A stretch of DNA of 8,221 nucleotides from Methylobacterium sp. (lineage in GTDB: Bacteria; Pseudomonadota; Alphaproteobacteria; Rhizobiales; Beijerinckiaceae). The notes below the pieces were generated by a model. It did not search any database. It worked only from the letters and a program-made list of their open reading frames with translations, and was not told the DNA's origin. Both the position numbers and the translations under genes were made by a program. Positions 1 to 5,684 of this stretch are shown piece by piece. The stretch spans positions 1 through 8,221 of the forward strand of contig JADCCH010000266.1 in NCBI GenBank assembly GCA_020252865.1. Direction: 5' to 3'. How positions within the stretch are numbered: the first letter of the stretch is position 1; each line of letters begins with the position of its first letter.

Positions 1-513
1 GCCGCGAAGATGACCAGTGTCATCATGTTCCTGGTGGCCGCTGCGCTGATTTCCTCCTGGCTCATCACGGCGGCAAACATTCCCGGCGAGATCGGCAAGT
101 TCCTCGAGGCCTTCACCGACAACAAGACGCTCTTGCTCGTCATCCTGATGGTGCTGGTGCTGGTGGTGGGCACGGCGCTCGATTTCGCGCCCACCGTGCT
201 GATCCTCACCCCGGTGCTGATGCCGATCGTGAAGCAGGCGGGTATTGATCCGATCTATTTCGGTGTGCTCTTCATCATGAACAACGCGATCGGGCTGATC
301 ACGCCGCCGGTCGGCATCGTGCTCAACGTGGTGGCCGGCGTGGCCAGGGTCTCGATGACGGATGTCATCCGCGGGATCAACCCGTTCCTCATCGCGCAGA
401 GCATCGTGCTGTTCCTGCTGGTGCTCTGGCCACCGCTCGTGATGGCGCCCTTCCGGCTCCTGCAGGGGCGCATCGACTTCGTGCAATTTGTCCAGATGTT
501 GCTGGGCTACTAA
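1..513 (+). CDS. TRAP transporter large permease DctM-1, C-terminal part (cut by window start)
   Basis: This is the membrane channel subunit of a tripartite ATP-independent periplasmic transporter, which imports an organic acid using an ion gradient. The reading frame is open from base 1, and 170 residues are visible before the TAA stop. The visible part aligns with the C-terminal region of the second DctM in this window (5681-6979): NIP at residue 26 matches NIP at 299-301 there, and both carry the GLITPP signature and a L/F-D-x-A-x-x-I/L-I-L-x-P-V segment. About 270 N-terminal residues are therefore missing to the left. At least three hydrophobic helices are visible. The binding-protein gene starts 41 nt downstream, so this transporter has its P gene after M, the reverse of the second system. 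The family call is secure; the substrate is inferred only from the neighbouring dehydratases. Confidence 0.95.
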   Translation, partial: AAKMTSVIMFLVAAALISSWLITAANIPGEIGKFLEAFTDNKTLLLVILMVLVLVVGTALDFAPTVLILTPVLMPIVKQAGIDPIYFGVLFIMNNAIGLITPPVGIVLNVVAGVARVSMTDVIRGINPFLIAQSIVLFLLVLWPPLVMAPFRLLQGRIDFVQFVQMLLGY

Positions 514-554
514 CCCGCGGGCTCAAAGATCCGCGAATTCAAGGGAGGAAGACC

Positions 555-1562
555 ATGATCAAGAAGACACTCCTTGCAGCAGTCGGGGCGCTCGCCCTGA
601 TGACGGGTGGAGCGCAGGCGCAGTTCGCCGAGCGGACCATCCGTGTCTCGAACGGCGTGAATGCGGAGCATCCGGTTGGCAACGGCATCAAGGTGATGAC
701 CGAGTGTCTGGCCAACAAGTCCGGTGGCAAGATGAAGCTGCAGGCCTTCTGGGGCGGCGCGCTCGGCGGCGACCTGCAGGCGACGCAGGCCTTGCGCTCG
801 GGCACGCAGGAAATGGTGGTGACCTCGACCTCGCCGCTGATCGGCATCCTGCCCGATCTCGGCGTGTTTGACCTGCCGTTCCTCTTCGCCAATGAGAAGG
901 AGGCCGATGGCATTCTTGATGGTGATTTCGGCAAGCATATTTCCGACAAGATGCCGGGCGTGGGCCTGATCAACCTCTCCTATTGGGAGAACGGCTTCCG
1001 CAACCTCACCAACTCGAAGAAGCCGGTGGAGAAGCCTGAGGATTTCGCAGGCCTCAAGGTTCGCGTGATGCAGAACAACATCTTCCTCGATACCTTCAAG
1101 ACCGTGGGCGCGAACGCCATCCCCATGGCCTTCCAGGAAGTGTTCGCGGCGCTGGAAACCAAGGCGATCGATGGGCAGGAAAACCCGTTTGTCACCATCG
1201 ACACCTCGAAATTCTACGAGGTGCAGCGCTACCTCTCCGTGACGCGCCACGCCTATACGCCCTTCATGGTGCTTTATTCGAAGACGCTGTTCGATCGCCT
1301 CTCGGGCGAGGAGCAGAAGGCGCTCCTCGATTGTGCCGCCGAGGGCCAGAAGGAGCAGCGCAAGGTTTCGCGCGCGCTGGGAGAGCAGTCGCTCGCCAAC
1401 CTGCAGAAGCAGGGCATGCGCATCAACCTCATCTCGCCGGAGCAGCAGGCGCGCATGCGTGAAGCCGTCAAGCCGGTTTACGAGCGCTCGAAGCCGGTCG
1501 TCGGCGCCGAGACGGTGGACAAGATGAACGCGGCGCTCGCCAAGATCCGCGGCACCAACTGA
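555..1562 (+). CDS. TRAP transporter substrate-binding protein, DctP family (DctP-1, Sec-exported)
   Basis: This is a periplasmic solute-binding protein that delivers a carboxylate ligand to a TRAP permease. The 335 residues are the usual family length. Residues 1-22 are a classical Sec signal peptide: K3K4, a hydrophobic core, and A-Q-A before Q23. Family binding residues are visible with the spacing of SiaP-type proteins: R149 (GFRN), R170 (GLKVRV) and N210 (GQENP), R170 and N210 being 40 residues apart. These Arg/Asn residues clamp the ligand carboxylate. The mature protein has two cysteines, C51 and C260. The start is supported by GGGAGG at 543-548, six bases before ATG. The gene lies between dctM-1 and two enolase-superfamily enzymes, so the ligand is probably a sugar acid, which is an inference. 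A strong hairpin follows the stop codon. Confidence 0.95.
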   Translation: MIKKTLLAAVGALALMTGGAQAQFAERTIRVSNGVNAEHPVGNGIKVMTECLANKSGGKMKLQAFWGGALGGDLQATQALRSGTQEMVVTSTSPLIGILPDLGVFDLPFLFANEKEADGILDGDFGKHISDKMPGVGLINLSYWENGFRNLTNSKKPVEKPEDFAGLKVRVMQNNIFLDTFKTVGANAIPMAFQEVFAALETKAIDGQENPFVTIDTSKFYEVQRYLSVTRHAYTPFMVLYSKTLFDRLSGEEQKALLDCAAEGQKEQRKVSRALGEQSLANLQKQGMRINLISPEQQARMREAVKPVYERSKPVVGAETVDKMNAALAKIRGTN

Positions 1563-1583
1563 GTCTCGCTTTCTTCATGCAAG

Positions 1584-1616
1584 GGAGGTTCCGCGCTTCA
1601 ACGGCGCGGAACTTCC
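1584..1616 (+). promoter_or_regulatory. GC-rich hairpin after dctP-1
   Basis: Bases 1584-1596 pair with 1604-1616. The 13-bp stem has one G-U wobble and a 7-nt loop, with an uninterrupted core GTTCCGCGC/GCGCGGAAC. No T-run follows, so it is not a canonical intrinsic terminator. Hairpins directly after binding-protein genes often protect the upstream mRNA from 3' exonucleases or reduce downstream expression, so that binding protein exceeds permease or enzyme. That role is inferred here. The downstream ribosome site (1627-1631) lies just outside the stem. Confidence 0.6.
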
Positions 1617-1637
1617 ATTCCGAGGGGGAGGCCTTCC

Positions 1638-2759
1638 ATGCGCATTCGTTCCGTCGAACCGTTCATCCTGCACATTCCGGTGACCGGGGGCTCGATCTGT
1701 GATTCGACCCATCAGGTCAGCCATTGGGGCGTGGTCGGCTGTCGCATCGAGACCGAGGATGGTATCTCGGGCTACGGCTATGCCGGCACCCACGCCCATC
1801 TGCCGTCCGATCGGCTCATCACATCCTGCATCCGCGATTGCTATGCGCCGCTGCTCATCGGCGAGGATGCAAGCGAAATCTCCCGCCTCTGGCTGAAACT
1901 GCTGCGCCACCCGCCTCTGCAATGGGTGGGGCGCGCGGGAATCACGCATCTCGCGCTGGCGGCGGTGGATGTCTCGCTCTGGGATCTCAAGGCCAAGAAG
2001 GCAGGTGTGCCGCTCTGGCACCTGCTCGGCGGGGCGACCAAGTCCCGACTTGAAGCCTACAACACCGATATCGGCTGGCTGTCACTGAGCGTCCCTGCGA
2101 TCATCGATGGTGCGAAGCGTGCCATCGAGGTCGATGGCTTCCGCCGCATCAAGGTGAAGGTCGGCCATGCCGATCCGATGGTGGATGTCGCCAGGCTCGA
2201 AGCGATCCGCGCGGCCATCGGCCCGAACATCACGCTGGCCATCGACGGCAACGGCAAATGGGATCTGCCCATCTGCAAGCGTTTCTGCGCCAAGGCCGAG
2301 CCGCTCGACATCTTCTGGTTCGAGGAGCCGCTCTGGTATGATGATATTGGTTCCCATGCCGAACTTGCGCGAGCCACTTCCATTCCCGTGGCCTTGGGTG
2401 AGCAGCTCTACACGCTCGATGCCTTCCGCGCTTTCGTGCAGGCCGGAGCCCTGCATTGGGTGCAGCCGGATGTGACGCGCCTCGCGGGCATCACGGAAAC
2501 CGTTCAGGTCGCCGATCTCGCTCTCGCGCATCGCCTGCCGGTGGCGCCCCATGCCGGCGAGATGAGCCAGGTGCATGTCCACCTCGCCTACTGGCACGAG
2601 GCGATCCCGGTGCTCGAATATATCCCCTGGATCAAGAATGCCTTCCTCGAACCCGCTGACGTGAAGGACGGGCATTTCCTCAAGCCGCAACAGCCCGGTG
2701 CCTCCAGCGAACCCTCGGCGGATGCCTTCCGCCATTTCTCCCGCCCGCTTTCGGATTGA
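1638..2759 (+). CDS. Enolase-superfamily enzyme, mandelate racemase/sugar-acid dehydratase type (MR-1)
   Basis: This cytoplasmic Mg-dependent enzyme is expected to abstract the proton alpha to a carboxylate, most likely to dehydrate or epimerise a sugar acid. The 373 residues fit the mandelate racemase family: an N-terminal capping domain (about 1-115) and then a TIM-barrel. The full canonical active site is visible: the K172-V-K174 motif (K174 the presumed base), metal ligands D203 (DGNGKW), E229 (FEEP) and E254 (GEQL), and a His-Asp dyad H305 (APHAGE) and D278 ([11 protein letters not shown]). The N-terminal specificity loop reads D22-S-T-H-Q-V-S-H-W-G31. The ATG is preceded by GGAGG at 1627-1631. 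It sits between dctP-1 and a second enolase-superfamily gene 4 nt downstream, implying one transcript. Exact substrate and product (dehydratase or racemase) cannot be read from the sequence. Confidence 0.93.
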   Translation: MRIRSVEPFILHIPVTGGSICDSTHQVSHWGVVGCRIETEDGISGYGYAGTHAHLPSDRLITSCIRDCYAPLLIGEDASEISRLWLKLLRHPPLQWVGRAGITHLALAAVDVSLWDLKAKKAGVPLWHLLGGATKSRLEAYNTDIGWLSLSVPAIIDGAKRAIEVDGFRRIKVKVGHADPMVDVARLEAIRAAIGPNITLAIDGNGKWDLPICKRFCAKAEPLDIFWFEEPLWYDDIGSHAELARATSIPVALGEQLYTLDAFRAFVQAGALHWVQPDVTRLAGITETVQVADLALAHRLPVAPHAGEMSQVHVHLAYWHEAIPVLEYIPWIKNAFLEPADVKDGHFLKPQQPGASSEPSADAFRHFSRPLSD

Positions 2760-2763
2760 CTTC

Positions 2764-3969
2764 ATGAAGATCACCGCGCTCGAAACTCTGCGCATCGAGG
2801 AATTCGGCAACATCATCTTCGTGCTGCTGCACACCGATGAGGGGCTGGTCGGCCTCGGCGAGACCTTTCTCGGCCCCAAGGCCGTCGAGGCCTATCTGCA
2901 TGAGACGGTCGCGCCGAAGATCCTCGGCAAGGACCCCCTCCAGATCGAGCGCATCAATGCCGAACTCGCGGGCTACTATCTCGGCTGGCGCTCCGCCGGC
3001 GCCGAGACGCGCGGCAATTCCGCGATCGACATTGCCCTTTGGGATCTTTTCGGGAAGGCGCATGGCAAGCCGCTCTGCGACATGCTCGGCGGGCGATGCC
3101 GCGATTCCATCCGCGTCTACAACACCTGTGCCGGGTACAGATACATCCGTGATGCGCGCGCCCAATCCGTGGCGAACTGGCATGTCGGCGCACAGGGCGG
3201 GCCCTATGAAGATCTCGACGCCTTCCTGAACCGGGCGGATGAACTCGCGCATTCCCTGCTGGAGCAGGGCATCACCGGTATGAAGATCTGGCCCTTCGAC
3301 ATCGCTGCCGAGCGCACCGGCGGGTGGGACATCACCGCAGAGGAGCTGAACCGCGCGCTGGAACCCTTCCGCCTTATCCGCAATGCCGTGGGCGACCGGA
3401 TGGACATCATGGTGGAATTCCACTCGCTCTGGTCCTTGCCGATGGCGAAGAAGCTTGCGGAGCGCCTCGCGGAATTCGACACATACTGGCACGAAGACCC
3501 CTTCCGGCTCGACAATATCCGCGACCTTGGCGAATACGCCGCCCATTCCAAGGCTTGGGTTTGTGCCTCGGAGACGCTATCCTACACCCACGCCTTCCGC
3601 GAATATCTCGAGACCGGTGCGGCCGGCGTGGTGATGCTCGATCTCTCATGGTGCGGCGGTGTTTCGGAGGCGAGGAAGATCGCCGGCATGGCCGAGGCTT
3701 GGCATACGCCCGTGGCCCCGCATGATTGCACTGGCCCGGTGGTCTATGCGGCCTCCTGCCATTTCTCGCTTCATGCCCGCAACGCGCTCATCCAGGAAAG
3801 CGTGCGCGCCTTCTACACGGGCTGGTACAACGAACTCGCGACCGGGTTGCCGATCGTCAAGGACGGGAAAGTGACAGTCGATTTCACCAGGCCCGGGCAT
3901 GGAATCGCGCTCCTGCCGGATCTGGCCCGCCGGCCCGATGCGGTTTCGCGCCGTTCCGTCGCAGAATGA
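2764..3969 (+). CDS. Second enolase-superfamily enzyme with a non-canonical active site (MR-2)
   Basis: This is a 401-residue mandelate racemase/muconate-lactonizing-like protein, probably a cytoplasmic Mg-dependent sugar-acid dehydratase. The capping domain (about 1-115, with TDEGLVGLGE at 24-33) precedes the barrel. Against MR-1 the barrel motifs align with conserved spacing: E218-F-H220 replaces D203-x-N205, E244 (HEDP) matches E229, E270 (SETL) matches E254, and dyad D293/H320 matches D278/H305, 27 residues apart in both. The second lysine of KxK is replaced by W176 (K174-I-W176), so the base must differ, with H320 and H220 as candidates. An insert of about 15 residues follows that strand (around A181-E200). 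The start at 2764 was chosen because MKITALE is the typical family N-terminus. No clear Shine-Dalgarno sequence precedes it; it lies 4 nt after the MR-1 stop, which suggests translational coupling. An in-frame GTG at 2698 would add 22 unlike residues. The substrate is unknown. Confidence 0.92.
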   Translation: MKITALETLRIEEFGNIIFVLLHTDEGLVGLGETFLGPKAVEAYLHETVAPKILGKDPLQIERINAELAGYYLGWRSAGAETRGNSAIDIALWDLFGKAHGKPLCDMLGGRCRDSIRVYNTCAGYRYIRDARAQSVANWHVGAQGGPYEDLDAFLNRADELAHSLLEQGITGMKIWPFDIAAERTGGWDITAEELNRALEPFRLIRNAVGDRMDIMVEFHSLWSLPMAKKLAERLAEFDTYWHEDPFRLDNIRDLGEYAAHSKAWVCASETLSYTHAFREYLETGAAGVVMLDLSWCGGVSEARKIAGMAEAWHTPVAPHDCTGPVVYAASCHFSLHARNALIQESVRAFYTGWYNELATGLPIVKDGKVTVDFTRPGHGIALLPDLARRPDAVSRRSVAE

Positions 3970-3979
3970 CAATGGGCAT

Positions 3980-4008
3980 TTGACAAACTAACCACATCGT
4001 ACAATTCT
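3980..4008 (+). promoter_or_regulatory. Candidate sigma70-type promoter for the second TRAP operon
   Basis: A perfect TTGACA -35 hexamer lies at 3980-3985, eleven bases after the MR-2 stop. With a 17-bp spacer the -10 would be AATTCT (4003-4008), a poor match. With a 14-bp spacer it would be TACAAT (4000-4005), a good match at short spacing. The stretch is more AT-rich than the flanking genes and lies about 100 nt before dctP-2. This is a sequence match only. Confidence 0.4.
3996..4005. promoter_or_regulatory. Operator-like imperfect palindrome overlapping the promoter
   Basis: ATCGTACAAT is a 10-bp palindrome with one mismatched pair (C3998 against A4003). Its form, with GT and AC half-sites, resembles binding sites of GntR- and LacI-family repressors, which commonly control sugar-acid genes. 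It overlaps the possible -10 region, a position suited to repression. No regulator gene is present in the window and no second copy was seen, so the assignment is weak. Confidence 0.3.
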
Positions 4009-4023
4009 GATCATCCCAAGGCA

Positions 4024-4042
4024 GGCCTTGCGCTTCAAGGCC
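4024..4042 (+). promoter_or_regulatory. Hairpin in the leader of the second TRAP operon
   Basis: GGCCTTG (4024-4030) pairs perfectly with CAAGGCC (4036-4042) around a 5-nt loop. It is followed by G/C-rich sequence and no T-run. It could be the 3' end structure of the MR-1/MR-2 transcript or a leader element of dctP-2. The sequence does not decide between these. Confidence 0.35.
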
Positions 4043-4109
4043 GGGCTGTCAGGATAAGGGCGAGCCGCCGGCGAGAGCGGCCGTCGGGAATTCGAACCGG
4101 GAGGAACGC

Positions 4110-5117
4110 ATGACGATGAAACTCGATCGCCGCACCCTGTTGCGCAATGCCGCGCTGGCCGGCGCGGCCGGTGCCGCCTTCGGTGCCGGCATGACGCCTG
4201 CACTGGCGCAAGGCGTGACCCTGCGCCTTTCGGCACCCATGACACCGACGGACCAGCGCGCCGTGGCGATGACCGAAATCTTCGGCCCGGCCGTGAAGGA
4301 TTTCGCCACGCTTCAGCCGCACTGGAACGCCACGCTCTTCAAGCAGGGCACCGAGCTTGAGGCGATTGCCCGTGGCAACCTTGAAATGTCGATCACCTCG
4401 CCGCAGGAACTGGCGACGCTGATCCCCGCCTGGTCGATCTTCACCGCCGGCTACCTGCTGCGCGATGCCGAGCACCAGAAGAAGGTTTTCGCCGATCCCC
4501 TGATGAATGACCTCAAGAAGACCACCGAGGATCGTCTCGGCGTGAAGCTTCTCTCGGTCATGTATCTCGGTCGTCGCCAGGTGAACCTGCGCACCGACAA
4601 GGAGATCAAGACCCCGGCCGACATGGCCGGCATCAAGCTGCGCATGCCGAATACGGAAGCCTGGCTCTTCCTTGGCCAGGCGCTGGGCGCAAACCCGGTT
4701 CCGGTGGCCTTCACCGAAATCTACACGGCCCTGCAGAGCGGTGCGGTGGATGGGCAGGACAACCCGCTGCCGACCGTGCGCGATTCCAAGTTCTTCGAGG
4801 TGACGAAGCAGATCGTGCTCACGAGCCATCTCGTGGACCAGAACTACATCGCGCTGTCGAAGAAGGTGTGGGACCGCTTCACCCCGGCCCAGCAGGCGAT
4901 CGTGCAGAAGGCGGCGGATGATGCCGCCGAAAGCGGCCGCCGGAAGCAGCTCGCGCTCGAGGCTGAACTCGAGAGCTTCTTCAAGGAGCGGGGTCTCAAG
5001 GTCTACACCCCGGATCTCGAGGCCTTCCGCAAGAAGGTGCAGGCCGATTACCTCGCCTCCAAATTCGCCAAGGATTGGTCGCCAGGCATGATCGACAAGA
5101 TCAACGCCGTGAAGTGA
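4110..5117 (+). CDS. TRAP transporter substrate-binding protein, DctP family (DctP-2, Tat-type signal)
   Basis: This is the periplasmic solute receptor of the second TRAP system, 335 residues long. The N-terminus carries a twin-arginine motif, D6-R7-R8-T9-L10-L11-R12, then an Ala/Gly-rich, weakly hydrophobic stretch and A-L-A before Q34, so export folded through the Tat pathway is likely. Family ligand residues are visible: R156 (GRRQ), R178 (IKLRMP) and N218 (GQDNP), R178 and N218 being 40 residues apart as in DctP-1. Overall similarity to DctP-1 is modest, so it is not a recent duplicate. GGGAGG at 4099-4104, five bases before the ATG, supports the start; ATG 4116 would fit less well. The gene ends with tandem in-frame stops, TGA TAA. 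dctQ follows after 51 nt and a hairpin. The ligand is presumably a carboxylate related to the MR enzyme substrates. Confidence 0.94.
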   Translation: MTMKLDRRTLLRNAALAGAAGAAFGAGMTPALAQGVTLRLSAPMTPTDQRAVAMTEIFGPAVKDFATLQPHWNATLFKQGTELEAIARGNLEMSITSPQELATLIPAWSIFTAGYLLRDAEHQKKVFADPLMNDLKKTTEDRLGVKLLSVMYLGRRQVNLRTDKEIKTPADMAGIKLRMPNTEAWLFLGQALGANPVPVAFTEIYTALQSGAVDGQDNPLPTVRDSKFFEVTKQIVLTSHLVDQNYIALSKKVWDRFTPAQQAIVQKAADDAAESGRRKQLALEAELESFFKERGLKVYTPDLEAFRKKVQADYLASKFAKDWSPGMIDKINAVK

Positions 5118-5125
5118 TAACGGGA

Positions 5126-5143
5126 GGCCGGCTCCGGCCGGCC
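5126..5143 (+). promoter_or_regulatory. GC hairpin between dctP-2 and dctQ
   Basis: GGCCGGC (5126-5132) pairs perfectly with GCCGGCC (5137-5143) around a TCCG loop, beginning eight bases after the dctP-2 stop. All seven pairs are G-C. There is no T-run, so partial attenuation or protection of the dctP-2 mRNA is likelier than full termination. The ribosome site of dctQ (GGGGGAGG, 5157-5164) lies downstream of it. Confidence 0.55.
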
Positions 5144-5168
5144 AACCGCCTTTCTTGGGGGAGGCAGG

Positions 5169-5684
5169 ATGTCCCGTCTGGTGAAATTCGCCCGAACGGT
5201 CGCGCTGGACATTGCGGCCCTCATGCTGGGTGGGGTTTTCGTGGTCTTCCTCGTCCAGATCGTGGCGCGCTACATCTTCAACGCGCCGGTATCCTGGACC
5301 CTCGAGGCGTGTCTCACGCTCTGGCTCTGGCTGGTTTTCTGGGGCGGCGCCTTCGTGCTGACCGAGAAGGATCATGTCCGGTTCGACATCCTCTATGATT
5401 CCGTCCGGGCCCGCACGCGTCGGGTTTTCGCGATCGTCTCGGCCGTGGCGATCGGTGGCGGCTTCCTCGCGGCCCTGCCCGCGACCTGGAGCTATATCGA
5501 TTTCTACCAGATCAAGCGCAGTGCGGTTCTGGGCATCCGCCTTGATATCGTGTTCTCGATCTACGGCCTCTTCGCGATCGCGATGGTCCTCCGCTATTTC
5601 TGGCGCGCTTACCTGCTCCTGCGCGGGGCAGATCCCAATCTGCTCGATGGCCGCGAGGCGCAGGACGGGTATCACGTCCAATGA
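5169..5684 (+). CDS. dctQ: TRAP transporter small permease DctQ
   Basis: This is the small membrane subunit of the second TRAP transporter, which partners the large DctM subunit. The 171 residues contain four predicted membrane helices at about 12-34, 46-64, 86-106 and 127-149, the standard DctQ topology. The family signature is visible as Q30-I-V-A-R34-Y-I-F-N38-A-P-V-S-W43-T-L-E46. The C-terminal tail after residue 153 is hydrophilic and presumably cytoplasmic. The start is set by GGGGGAGG at 5157-5164. The stop overlaps the dctM start in an ATGA junction, which indicates translational coupling and equal stoichiometry of the two permease subunits. Confidence 0.94.
   Translation: MSRLVKFARTVALDIAALMLGGVFVVFLVQIVARYIFNAPVSWTLEACLTLWLWLVFWGGAFVLTEKDHVRFDILYDSVRARTRRVFAIVSAVAIGGGFLAALPATWSYIDFYQIKRSAVLGIRLDIVFSIYGLFAIAMVLRYFWRAYLLLRGADPNLLDGREAQDGYHVQ

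Noticed and set aside
289..309. Near-repeat of 289-309 at 6788-6808
   Set aside because: Both encode the conserved IGLITPP motif of DctM paralogues, so the similarity reflects protein family conservation and not a DNA repeat element.
510..1250. Minus-strand open frame of 246 codons opposite dctP-1
   Set aside because: No recognisable domain, and the opposite strand encodes a complete binding protein with signal peptide and conserved ligand residues.
2698..2763. Upstream GTG start for MR-2 overlapping MR-1
   Set aside because: The added 22 residues (Pro/Arg-rich) do not resemble the family N-terminus, whereas the ATG at 2764 gives the typical MKITALE start.
2082..2879. Minus-strand open frame of 265 codons spanning the MR-1/MR-2 junction
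   Set aside because: It crosses two genes antisense, with composition typical of shadow frames and no motif.
4084..4098. tRNA T-arm-like sequence around TTCGAA before dctP-2
   Set aside because: The bases flanking the TTCGAA core cannot form the required 5-bp T stem on either strand and no other tRNA arm is present, so it is neither a tRNA remnant nor a supported attachment site.
4035..5681. Long minus-strand open frame of 548 codons opposite dctP-2 and dctQ
   Set aside because: It is the shadow of two well-supported genes in GC-rich DNA. Its translation is rich in Arg, His, Glu and Gly without any domain pattern, and it is antisense to genes with signal peptides and membrane helices.
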